From: Nitrosomonadales bacterium
Lineage (GTDB): Bacteria > Pseudomonadota > Gammaproteobacteria > Burkholderiales > Gallionellaceae
Length of the DNA stretch: 64,000 nucleotides
Direction of reading: 5' to 3'
NCBI GenBank assembly: GCA_023259065.1
Contig: JAHFQY010000008.1
Span: forward strand, 1-64,000
Shown here: positions 52,906-61,275 of the stretch, in pieces
How the letters are laid out: each line of letters begins with the position of its first letter
Numbering within the stretch: position 1 is the first letter of the stretch
The notes under the pieces: model-generated
Database searches by the model: none
The model's input: only the letters and a program-made list of their open reading frames with translations
Told to the model about the DNA's origin: nothing
Position numbers and translations under genes: made by a program

Positions 52906-53222
52906 ATGATTTGAAGTCTCCCGATACCAAGCCGAGGATGGTTATGAGCCATTGACAGCCTGGCTCCATTCTCTACGCGACAAGCAGGCTCAAGCCAAGA
53001 TTCGTGTGCGACTCAAACGTCTGGAAGCGGGAAATTTTGGTGACTGTGAGCCTGTGAGTGAAGGAGTTCAAGAATTGCGCATCTTGGTGCGGGTTATCGG
53101 GTGTATTTTGGTCGCCATGGCAAGACGGTGGTGATTCTGCTATGCGGCGGATCCAAAAAATCGCAAATTGCCGACATTAAAATGGCAAAGGAATATTGGG
53201 AAGATTGGAAGCGGAGGCAGAT
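52906..53222 (+). pseudogene. frameshifted RelE/HigB-like addiction-module toxin
   Basis: Reconstructed [105 protein letters not shown] spans two frame breaks. Confidence 0.85.
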
Positions 53223-53555
53223 ATGAGCAAAAAATTGAAAGCTGCTGTATCTCATCATGAGCGCGAAGTGGCCGAGCTGCGAGCAGATCGTGAGCTGGCA
53301 GTCGAATACCTGAAGGCGGCCATGGAGTCACTCGATAACCCCGATGACCGTGCGGCAGGCCTGCTTGCCTTGCGTACAGTTGCTGAAGCATACGGCGGTC
53401 TTGGAGCTGTAGCAGCTGAAGCTGGCATTAGCCGCGAATCACTGTATCGAACACTCTCCCCCAAGGGAAATCCAACACTGAAAACGCTACTGGCCGTGTT
53501 GAAGGCTGTTGGCATGAAGCTTTCCGTTGAGCCGGAACAGCACGTTGCCGCTTAG
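53223..53555 (+). CDS. addiction-module antidote HTH protein
   Basis: [64 protein letters not shown]. Confidence 0.9.
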   Translation: MSKKLKAAVSHHEREVAELRADRELAVEYLKAAMESLDNPDDRAAGLLALRTVAEAYGGLGAVAAEAGISRESLYRTLSPKGNPTLKTLLAVLKAVGMKLSVEPEQHVAA

Positions 53556-53579
53556 ACAAGCTCTTATTCTAAAACAGCA

Positions 53580-53697
53580 CCTCAAGCCGGAAGATGTGGC
53601 CCTGATGCGCCGCCATGCGGTGCATGTCTTTCTGGTGGGCGAGGCGTTTATGCGGGCGGATGAGCCGGGGGTGGAATTGGCGCGTTTGTTCGCCTAG
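53580..53697 (+). pseudogene. duplicated trpC 3' end
   Basis: [38 protein letters not shown] parallels the trpC C-terminus [38 protein letters not shown]. Confidence 0.93.
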
Positions 53698-53708
53698 GCC
53701 TGTATTTA

Positions 53709-53722
53709 TTGATCTGGATCAA
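53709..53722. promoter_or_regulatory. FNR/ANR-type binding site upstream of porin
   Basis: TTGATCTGGATCAA matches TTGAT-N4-ATCAA exactly. Confidence 0.7.
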
Positions 53723-53909
53723 AGGCTGATCAGCTGTTTGTTGCAAAAAAGACACGGTTTCGTGAATCTTTTGTTAAAAAAGCATACCAGCCCTTGTGTC
53801 AGCCTTTGCGCTTATGCACAATCATCCCTGAATTTCCAGCTATAGGGAATTTGCTGAAACACGGCGGACGTCCGCCTTAAATTCAAAACTACTCGAGGAG
53901 TTTACCAAG

Positions 53910-54980
53910 ATGCAAAAGAAAATTATCGCTCTGGCAATCGCTGCTGCTTTTTCCGCACCTGCATTCGCTGACACAACCGTGTACGGCATCGTTGACGCTG
54001 CGGTTGTAAACATTTCTGCTAATGGCGTTAAAGGCGGCACAGCTGTTGCAGCCGGTGGCCTGGCTGGTTCGCGTCTCGGTGTGAAGAGCTCCGAAGACCT
54101 GGGCAACGGCATGAAAGCTTCCGTAGTTCTGGAATATTCTCTGGACAACACTGACTCTGGCGGCATCGGTAATGCTCGTCAGGAAATGCTGGCTCTGTCT
54201 GGCGGTTTCGGTACTGTTGCTGCTGGTTACCTGCAAACTACCGGCTATGACTTCAGCGGCAAGTTCGATCCAACAGCCGGTTCCCTGGTAACTCCTCTGG
54301 GCAACCTGACTGCTGGTGGCGGCTTCCTGATCGGTAACGCTGCTTTGCTGAAGCGCGCACCTAAGGCTTTGGCTTACATCTCACCGGATTTCAGCGGCCT
54401 GACTTTTGCCTTGAACTACTCTGCTGACACAGCAGGTGCCTTGGGTGACGTGAATACTGTTGAAACTTCTGCCGCTACTAAAGGCTCTGCATACCTGGCT
54501 TCTGCCGACTACAAAGCAGGCCCTCTGGCTGCAGGCTTTGTGTATGCATCTAACACATCGTCTATCAATGGCGCTGGCGTAGGTGGTGCAAAGACTACTG
54601 AGTGGGCGATTGGCGCATCTTACGACTTGGAAATGGCCAAGCTGTTTGCAACTTACCAGGTAGAAAAATTTGATGGCGTTGACAACAACGACAAAGTTTT
54701 CTCCATCAGTGCAACTATGCCTGTAACTTCTGCTGGTACAGCAGTTGTGACTTATGCCAACGCAAAGTTTGATGCATTGGGTTCAGACATCTCTGCTTCC
54801 GGCTTCACTGTTGCCTGGTTGCAAGCCATGTCCAAGACAACAACTGCATACGCAGCTGTTTCCACTATGGGCAATGGATCTACAAACAGCTTCTTCAGCG
54901 TAGCTGGCAATGCAGTAACCAACATCACAGCTGGTGAAAGCTCACGCATGATCGCTGTTGGTCTGAACAAGAAGTTCTAA
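53910..54980 (+). CDS. Gram-negative general porin
   Basis: Signal peptide, ADTTVYGIVDAAV start and terminal aromatic-type LNKKF; betaproteobacterial porin pattern. Confidence 0.93.
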   Translation: MQKKIIALAIAAAFSAPAFADTTVYGIVDAAVVNISANGVKGGTAVAAGGLAGSRLGVKSSEDLGNGMKASVVLEYSLDNTDSGGIGNARQEMLALSGGFGTVAAGYLQTTGYDFSGKFDPTAGSLVTPLGNLTAGGGFLIGNAALLKRAPKALAYISPDFSGLTFALNYSADTAGALGDVNTVETSAATKGSAYLASADYKAGPLAAGFVYASNTSSINGAGVGGAKTTEWAIGASYDLEMAKLFATYQVEKFDGVDNNDKVFSISATMPVTSAGTAVVTYANAKFDALGSDISASGFTVAWLQAMSKTTTAYAAVSTMGNGSTNSFFSVAGNAVTNITAGESSRMIAVGLNKKF

Positions 54981-55036
54981 TAAAACTACTAGCCATTCGA
55001 CTAGGCTGCAAAATACCGCAGCAAGTCGCTGGTTAT
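54980..55036. repeat. dispersed repeat, copy 2
   Basis: ATAAAACTACTAGCCATTCGACTAGGCTGCAAAATACCGCAGCAAGTCGCTGGTTAT directly after the porin stop. Confidence 0.85.
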
Positions 55037-55082
55037 AATTTAGAGCCTCAAGTGTTGCAAACCGGCTTTGCCGGTTCAGACG

Positions 55083-55113
55083 AAACGGCCACCTTCGGGT
55101 GGCCGTTTTTTTT
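55083..55113 (+). terminator. Rho-independent terminator of porin gene
   Basis: AAACGGCCACCTTCGGGTGGCCGTTTTTTTT. Confidence 0.88.
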
Positions 55114-55168
55114 GCCCAAAACTTGCCGAGGTTGAGGCTGATAGATGTAGTCAGTGCATGATGTATTT

Positions 55169-55298
55169 GGAATGAAATGGGGTCAGACTCTGGAATGAAA
55201 TGGGGTCAGACTCCATTGGCCCTCAGAATGAAGTGGGGTCAGACTCCATTAGAAATGAAATGGCAATGAAATGGGGTCGGACTCCATTGCCCCTCATA
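55169..55298. repeat. four degenerate copies of GGAATGAAATGGGGTCAGACTCCATT
   Basis: Direct reading of the sequence; four TGGGGTCRGACTC cores. Confidence 0.9.
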
Positions 55299-55327
55299 TT
55301 TTAGGTTCCATCTATTTGCTGGATAAG

Positions 55328-55909
55328 TCAGTGATCAGTGTTTTGCAATTCGGCTTTGCGGGCAAGGGCCACGGCGTCTTTTATATTGACCAGCAACATC
55401 GCCTGGCCACCCACATATCCGTTTAATGCGCTGGTGGCGCGCTTTTCAATGGCATCAGCGGTGGTCAGCCCCAGGCGCACCAATGCCTGAATGTCTTCCC
55501 GGTCATTATCGGCCAGCCGGGCGATCTTGCTAACCGCAAGATCAACCGGGGAAAGGACGCGAAGCTGGATATGCGCCAATCCCAAGTCTACCGGGAGAGC
55601 ATCCTGATGGTAGTCTTCGTGCATTAAGGCAAACGATGAGTTGTAGTTTGTGTCCAGGAAGATGGCTTGTGACGATCCATCTTCCAGTGTTTTTTCAATC
55701 ACCAGGTCGTTTGGCAGGAGAACACGGCTGCTGAATTCCGCGTCCACATCACAAGTGACACGGTTTGCCGTGTAAAGATGTACAGCCATGCCACCGGCGA
55801 GATACACCGCAAGAGGTTGGCTGAGCGCCAGGCGCTCCTCAAGTTGCTTGAACAGGTCGCGCAGCCCCTCTGCCAGTGCGGTATGTGTGTGAAATTGTTG
55901 GGGGAGCAT
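55328..55909 (-). CDS. DUF6036-like nucleotidyltransferase
   Basis: VYLAGGMAVHLYTANRVTCDVDAEF (GG-x-DxD-like NTase pattern); LSPVDLAVSKIARLADNDREDIQAL. Confidence 0.75.
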   Translation of the reverse strand: MLPQQFHTHTALAEGLRDLFKQLEERLALSQPLAVYLAGGMAVHLYTANRVTCDVDAEFSSRVLLPNDLVIEKTLEDGSSQAIFLDTNYNSSFALMHEDYHQDALPVDLGLAHIQLRVLSPVDLAVSKIARLADNDREDIQALVRLGLTTADAIEKRATSALNGYVGGQAMLLVNIKDAVALARKAELQNTDH

Positions 55910-55915
55910 GGCAGG

Positions 55916-56206
55916 CTAGCGGTGTTGAAGTTTCATGGTCAACATGTCACGCAATCGCGGCAGGCTGAATATCCAGCCGTGCCGTACAACTTCAGCAGCG
56001 TGCAGCTTGTCGCCCGGGTGGGCCAGGAAGTAATTGTCGCTTGCCCGCATCAGATTGGCTGCTGCCGGCGGGAAGCTGGATCGCATAACCATTCCCGCTA
56101 CTCGAAACACATTGGCTTCCTGCTGGTCATTGGCAACCGTTGGCACGTTGCGAGCAACGGCCATGCAGCGGTTAAGCATGTGGTCTTCGATTTCTCTGGC
56201 ATTCAT
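55916..56206 (-). CDS. small protein partner upstream of nucleotidyltransferase (possible antitoxin)
   Basis: Complete ORF ending 6 nt before the nucleotidyltransferase start. Confidence 0.55.
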   Translation of the reverse strand: MNAREIEDHMLNRCMAVARNVPTVANDQQEANVFRVAGMVMRSSFPPAAANLMRASDNYFLAHPGDKLHAAEVVRHGWIFSLPRLRDMLTMKLQHR

Positions 56207-56300
56207 GATCTGAATCCTTGGTCAGGGTTTTTAAAGCCGTTTTTCTGCAATGATTCCATGTCATTGTTTTTGTGCGTCTGCTACATAATATCGATTTTCT

Positions 56301-57554
56301 GTGGCTAATGCTGGCAATGTCGCAGCTGGAGCCGAAAGTGCCATCGCTTCCCCTTGTGAGCAGGGGATTGATTCGGTTTTACAGCCTGAAAATCAGCTAC
56401 AATTAGCCGCTGATTTCAGCGACTGGGCGAACGGGAAAGGGTTATACATTTTGGCTACGATCAACAGATGTCTGGCAGTGGTTTTTCTCTTGGTTGGTGC
56501 ACCGGCGTTCGCCGCTGAAGTTGCCGATCCCTTTCAGCAGGCGGCTGAGCAATACCGCGCTGCCAACCCCAAGCCGGTGATGCCGGAAGCGGCGCGCAAG
56601 TTCAAGGTGCAGGCCGAGTTTGCCGCGCAGGAGAAGCGCCTGGATCAGGCTGTTGAGCTGTATGGCAAGGCGCTGGATATTGTGCCGTGGTGGCCGGAGG
56701 GGCATTACGGGCTGGCGCTGGTGCTGGGCGAGAAGAAAAAGTATCACGATGCGATGATAGAAATGAAACGCTACCTGATGCTGGCTCCTGCGGGGGCGGA
56801 TGCGCGCGCGGCGCAGGACAAGATTTACCAGTGGGAAAGCGTGGCCGGGCCGGTGGCAGGCAAGAACTTCAAGGATTGCCCGGAGTGCCCCGAGATGGTG
56901 GAGCTCCCGGCGGGCAGCTTTGCCATGGGCTCGAACAACGGTGAGGCCGATGAAAAGCCTTTGCATAACGTGACCATCGCACAGGCTTTTGCCATAGGCA
57001 AGACCGAGGTTACGCAGGCGCAATGGCGCGCGGTGATGGGCACCAACCCGAGCGGGTTTGAAACCTGCGGCGACACTTGCCCGGTGGAACAGGTGAGCTG
57101 GGACGATGTGCAGGCATTCATTCAGAAACTCAATGCCAAGACCGGCAAGCAGTATCGCCTGCCTACAGAAGCCGAATGGGAGTATGCCTGCCGTGGCGGA
57201 GATCAGCAGGAATATTGCGGTAGCGACAATGGTGACAGCGTGGCGTGGACCAGCTTCAACAGCGGCAGCTTCCTCTTCAATACACCGCACCCGGTGACTA
57301 CCAAGAAAGCCAATGGCTTTGGCTTGTATGACATGAGCGGCAACGTGTGGGAGTGGGTGGAGGATACCTATCACGACAATTACAACGGTGCGCCGGAAGA
57401 TGGCAGTGCCTGGGCGGGTGGTTCCATGCGCGTGCTGCGTGGAGGTTCGTGGGGCTACGATCAAAAGTTCAGCCGTGCGGCTGCGCGCTCAAAGTTTGGC
57501 TCCAACTACCGCTATTACAGCTATGGCTTCCGTCTGGCACGGACGCTGCCGTAG
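56301..57554 (+). CDS. TPR plus SUMF1/formylglycine-generating-enzyme-like protein
   Basis: MVELPAGSFAMGSNNGEADEKP, YRLPTEAEWEYACRGG, GLYDMSGNVWEWVED, RVLRGGSW; start codon uncertain. Confidence 0.88.
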   Translation: MANAGNVAAGAESAIASPCEQGIDSVLQPENQLQLAADFSDWANGKGLYILATINRCLAVVFLLVGAPAFAAEVADPFQQAAEQYRAANPKPVMPEAARKFKVQAEFAAQEKRLDQAVELYGKALDIVPWWPEGHYGLALVLGEKKKYHDAMIEMKRYLMLAPAGADARAAQDKIYQWESVAGPVAGKNFKDCPECPEMVELPAGSFAMGSNNGEADEKPLHNVTIAQAFAIGKTEVTQAQWRAVMGTNPSGFETCGDTCPVEQVSWDDVQAFIQKLNAKTGKQYRLPTEAEWEYACRGGDQQEYCGSDNGDSVAWTSFNSGSFLFNTPHPVTTKKANGFGLYDMSGNVWEWVEDTYHDNYNGAPEDGSAWAGGSMRVLRGGSWGYDQKFSRAAARSKFGSNYRYYSYGFRLARTLP

Positions 57555-57590
57555 GCTCTGGATATAGCCTTCTGGTGTGAGTGAAGTAAA

Positions 57591-57620
57591 GCGGGCATCT
57601 TGGGGTGCCCGTTTTATTTT
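57591..57620 (+). terminator. Rho-independent terminator
   Basis: GCGGGCATCTTGGGGTGCCCGTTTTATTTT. Confidence 0.65.
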
Positions 57621-57652
57621 GGGGCTGCTATCCCGTGCGGTTAAACCTTTGC

Positions 57653-57681
57653 TTTACAAATTCTGTATCGCAGAACATAAT
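57653..57681 (+). promoter_or_regulatory. sigma70-like promoter with inverted repeat for HigBA module
   Basis: TTTACA-17-CATAAT with TTCTG-N5-CAGAA in the spacer. Confidence 0.6.
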
Positions 57682-57686
57682 TTCGC

Positions 57687-57965
57687 ATGATTCATTCTTT
57701 CGCTTGTGCAGAAACTGAGGCGCTGTTTTATAGCAGGGTTGTTCCACGTTTCAGGAATATTGAGCGGGTTGCGCGTCGCAAGCTCTTACAGTTACATGCA
57801 GCAACTGAACTTGCCAGCCTCCGTGTGCCTCCCGGTAATCATTTGGAAGCACTGTCGCGCGATCGCAAGGGGCAGCACAGCATTCGCATCAATGAGCAAT
57901 GGCGCGTTTGCTTTGTCTGGCGCAACGATGGGGCGCATCAAGTCGAGATTGTGGACTACCACTAG
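57687..57965 (+). CDS. higB: HigB-family toxin (plasmid maintenance killer)
   Basis: RNIERVARRKLLQLHAATELASLRVPPGNHLEALSRDRKGQHSIRINEQWRVCFVW. Confidence 0.93.
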   Translation: MIHSFACAETEALFYSRVVPRFRNIERVARRKLLQLHAATELASLRVPPGNHLEALSRDRKGQHSIRINEQWRVCFVWRNDGAHQVEIVDYH

Positions 57966-57976
57966 GAGAAAAGATT

Positions 57977-58279
57977 GTGGCTAAATTGTTAGATGAAATT
58001 CACCCCGGTGAAGTCCTGCTTGAGGATTTTATGAGGCCGATGGGTATCAGCGCGCGCAAGCTTTCGCTGGATATTAACGTGCCGCCAAGCCGAATCAGCG
58101 AGATCGTGCATGGTATGCGCCCGATTACACCTGACACGGCTTTGCGTCTGGGTTTGTTCTTTGGGATGAATCCGCGGTTCTGGATCAATCTTCAATCAGA
58201 ATATGACATGCGAATGGCCGAACGTGAAATGAAAAAGCTGTCTGCTTGCATTCGGGTATTCCATCCAGTCGCAGCCTGA
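57977..58279 (+). CDS. higA: HigA-family antitoxin
   Basis: IHPGEVLLEDFMRPMGISARKLSLDINVPPSRISEIVHGMRPITPDTALRLGLFFG; GTG start. Confidence 0.93.
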   Translation: MAKLLDEIHPGEVLLEDFMRPMGISARKLSLDINVPPSRISEIVHGMRPITPDTALRLGLFFGMNPRFWINLQSEYDMRMAEREMKKLSACIRVFHPVAA

Positions 58280-58332
58280 GAGGGTTAAAACGATAGAACC
58301 GAACTATGAAGTGACAAGAGGAAGAGGTTGTA

Positions 58333-58959
58333 ATGTTTAATCTGGATAGTGTGATTATTGAATTCGACAAGGGCTTGCGCACCTTGTTTAGCGAGGCGCA
58401 CAGCGCCCGCCCTTACCCTGATGCGGGCTTGCCCGAGGCTGGCCTGAGTGAGAGCGAAAAGAAGAAGACGGTTGCGCTGATGCGCATCAACCACTGCGGC
58501 GAGATTTGTGCGCAGGCCTTGTATCAGGGGCAGGCGCTGACGGCGCGCGATCCGCAGGTGCAGCAAAAATTGGAGCAGGCGGCGCAGGAGGAGACCGAGC
58601 ACCTGGCATGGACAGCACAGCGCGTGCACGAGCTGGGCGGGCATTTAAGCGTGCTCAACCCCTTGTGGTACAGCAGCTCGCTGGCGATAGGGGCGTTTGC
58701 CGGCTTGCTGGGGGATAAATGGAACCTGGGCTTTCTGGCAGAGACAGAGCGCCAGGTGGGCGTGCACCTGCAAAGTCACTTGGCAGAACTGCCGCCACAG
58801 GACCAGAAAAGCCGTGCGGTGGTGCAGCAGATGTATGTGGATGAAACGCAGCACTCGGATATGGCGGTGCAACTGGGCGGCGCCGAGTTGCCCTTGCCGG
58901 TGAAGCTGGCGATGCAGTTCAGCGGCAAGGTGATGACGCGCACGGCGTATTGGGGTTGA
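58333..58959 (+). CDS. coq7: 2-polyprenyl-3-methyl-6-methoxy-1,4-benzoquinone monooxygenase
   Basis: [44 protein letters not shown]. Confidence 0.94.
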   Translation: MFNLDSVIIEFDKGLRTLFSEAHSARPYPDAGLPEAGLSESEKKKTVALMRINHCGEICAQALYQGQALTARDPQVQQKLEQAAQEETEHLAWTAQRVHELGGHLSVLNPLWYSSSLAIGAFAGLLGDKWNLGFLAETERQVGVHLQSHLAELPPQDQKSRAVVQQMYVDETQHSDMAVQLGGAELPLPVKLAMQFSGKVMTRTAYWG

Positions 58960-59031
58960 TGGGAAGTTTTTTGCCGATGGCCTGCTTGCCGGATTAAACA
59001 GGGATTGTTCATTCGCCTAAACGGCATTTGC

Positions 59032-59068
59032 GGGGACGCGCCCTGTACGCGAATCGCACTCCTACAGC
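59032..59068. repeat. degenerate REP-like element
   Basis: GGGGACGCGCCCTGTACGCGAATCGCACTCCTACAGC resembles the 51914 copy. Confidence 0.55.
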
Positions 59069-59171
59069 ACCTTCTGTCCTGATAATAATCCGAGTTTAAT
59101 AGTCGCCGCGTATGAGTATATGGATATTCCCAAATTTTGGGAGTTTGGGGTGTTTTTTGACTTTTTAAAAT

Positions 59172-59189
59172 CCTTACTATAATGTAAGG
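59172..59189. promoter_or_regulatory. palindromic operator centred on a -10 box
   Basis: CCTTAC-TATAAT-GTAAGG. Confidence 0.65.
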
Positions 59190-59213
59190 ATGGTTGATAA
59201 ACGGAGATATGTG

Positions 59214-59456
59214 ATGACTACTGCAACCATGACAAGCAAGGGGCAAATAACTGTGCCGGCAGTTGTTCGGGCTGCACTCGGTGTTGAGGCGGGCGACCGA
59301 GTGGAGTTTGTGCAGGTGGAACCGGGGCGGTTCGAGTTGGTGGCAGCCACTCACTCGGTGACTGCGCTAAAAGGGCTGGTGCGTAAGCCGGCAACGCCGG
59401 TCACCATGGAGGTGATGAATGCGGCAATCGCGGCACAAGGGGCCAAAGCCAAATGA
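59214..59456 (+). CDS. AbrB/MazE-family antitoxin
   Basis: MTSKGQITVPAVVRAALGVEAGDRVEFV. Confidence 0.9.
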   Translation: MTTATMTSKGQITVPAVVRAALGVEAGDRVEFVQVEPGRFELVAATHSVTALKGLVRKPATPVTMEVMNAAIAAQGAKAK

Positions 59457-59848
59457 TTGGGCTGGATACTAATGTGCTTGTGAGGTATGTGGCACAGGAC
59501 GATCCGGAGCAGTCATCCAAGGCGACTCGATTGATTGAATCGTTGACAGTGGATGCTCCAGGGTATGTCGGTGTGGTTTCCGTGGTTGAGTTGGTTTGGG
59601 TGCTGACGAGTTGTTATTCGGCAACAAAGAGTGAGGTCTGTGAAGTGCTGGAAACCCTGCTCCGCACCAAAGAGCTCGTAGTGTCCAATGCGGAAACGGT
59701 CTGGAAGGCACTGCGTTTATTCAGGGAAAGCAAGGCCGATTTTGCCGATTGCCTGATAGAGCGCTCGGCAGATGAAGCCGGGTGCAGTTACACCGCTACG
59801 TTTGATCAGGGAGCGGCGAAAAGCTGCGGTATGCGGCTTGTTGATTGA
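59453..59848 (+). CDS. PIN-domain VapC-like toxin
   Basis: IGLDTNVLVRYVAQDDPEQSSKATRLIESL; ATGA overlap with antitoxin. Confidence 0.92.
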   Translation: MIGLDTNVLVRYVAQDDPEQSSKATRLIESLTVDAPGYVGVVSVVELVWVLTSCYSATKSEVCEVLETLLRTKELVVSNAETVWKALRLFRESKADFADCLIERSADEAGCSYTATFDQGAAKSCGMRLVD

Positions 59849-59864
59849 GTTGGCAAAATACGAT

Positions 59865-60281
59865 TTACTCCTGCACCACCTCAAAATCATGCGTCATTGC
59901 GGCGGTAGCGCCCAGCATGATGGAGGCCGAGCAGTATTTCTCCGCTGACAGCTTGATGGCTTTCTCCACTACATCGGGTTTGATGTCGCGGCCTTTGACG
60001 ACAAAGTGCATGTGTATTTTGGTAAACACTTTGGGGTCGCTGTCGGCGCGTTCCGCATCTATTTCCACGTAGCAATCGGATACAGCCTGACGGCTCTTTT
60101 TCAGGATGGTGATGACGTCGAAGCTGGTGCAGCCACCGGCGCCGAGCAGCAGCATTTCCATCGGGCGCGGGCCGAGGTTGCGGCCGCCCGCAGCGGGGGC
60201 GCCGTCCATCAGTACGGCGTGGCCGCTCTCGGTTTTACCCAGAAACTCAACCTGCTCCACCCATTTGATGCGTGCTTTCAT
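59865..60281 (-). CDS. OsmC family protein
   Basis: RPMEMLLLGAGGCTSFDVITILKKSRQAV. Confidence 0.9.
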   Translation of the reverse strand: MKARIKWVEQVEFLGKTESGHAVLMDGAPAAGGRNLGPRPMEMLLLGAGGCTSFDVITILKKSRQAVSDCYVEIDAERADSDPKVFTKIHMHFVVKGRDIKPDVVEKAIKLSAEKYCSASIMLGATAAMTHDFEVVQE

Positions 60282-60305
60282 GATGATTCCTTGATTAATG
60301 TTGTG

Positions 60306-61055
60306 TCAGGATTTTAACCGATACCACAGCGAGCCTATCAGCTCATGCATGAAAATCTTGCTGTCACGCAGGGCTTCTGCACGTGGCACAAAGGCCAGGA
60401 GGTCGGTCTGGTAGCGCGTGGTAAATGCCGTGGGGGCGGGCACAACGTCAAAGCCGGCCTGCTGAAACACCCGCATTGCGCGCGGCATGTGCCAGGCATG
60501 GGTTACCAGATAGATGCGTTTGATACCTGACTTCTGCAGCAATTGATAGCTGTAACGGGCGTTTTCCAGAGTATTGTCGGATTCATCTTCAGTCCACTGC
60601 ACGGGAATGCGGAATTCCTGTTCCAGCACCAGGCGCATTTGCTGTGCTTCGGAGAGGCTGTTGCCCAGTGGTTTGCCACCGGTGACAAGCACTGGCTTGC
60701 TGGTATCGCGGTAAAGCTTGGCGGCATAGCGCAGGCGCTGCAAGGAGGCTTCGCTGACGGTATCGTTGCCATATTCGGGAGCGTGGAAGTAGCTGCCGCC
60801 ACCGAGCACAACGATCGCATCAGCTGTTTGGGTGCGGGTATCGGGTGCTTGTGCCGGGGCTTCCAGCGACTGCAGCAGGGATTCCGCGACGTAGGGGGTG
60901 GAAAGCAGCCACAGCAGGGCAACTGCCGTGGTCAGCAGCACACGCGCTACGACCGGCCGTTTGTGCCACAGCAGCAGGCCGGCCAGAGCGATGAGCAGCA
61001 GGTTGAGTGGCGGTAGCAGAAGGGTGGCGAGCAAATTGGTGGCGAACCAGGACAT
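60306..61055 (-). CDS. YdcF/ElyC/SanA-family membrane protein
   Basis: DAIVVLGGGSYFHAPEYG; YLVTHAWHMPRAMRVFQQAG. Confidence 0.9.
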   Translation of the reverse strand: MSWFATNLLATLLLPPLNLLLIALAGLLLWHKRPVVARVLLTTAVALLWLLSTPYVAESLLQSLEAPAQAPDTRTQTADAIVVLGGGSYFHAPEYGNDTVSEASLQRLRYAAKLYRDTSKPVLVTGGKPLGNSLSEAQQMRLVLEQEFRIPVQWTEDESDNTLENARYSYQLLQKSGIKRIYLVTHAWHMPRAMRVFQQAGFDVVPAPTAFTTRYQTDLLAFVPRAEALRDSKIFMHELIGSLWYRLKS

Positions 61056-61275
61056 GAGGGGTATTCAGTATTTAAGAGCCTGCATGATACTGCATGAAAG
61101 TTTGCCATAGCCTTGGTTATATATATATGCCCCCAAGGGATGGTGCAGTTGTTTGATTTTATTGTGTATTCAATATCGGGTAGTAAGTGATTGGACAATG
61201 TGTTTGACAGGGTTGCGGGTCTCGCATACAATCCGCGCCCTTCGAAGTTTACTCATTATTGTTTTAGGAAGTGCC

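Noticed and set aside
49513-55036. Integron attC sites for the ATAAAAC...GTTAT repeat
   Set aside because: Core motifs do not match RYYYAAC/GTTRRRY properly and there is no integrase in the window; left as an unclassified repeat.
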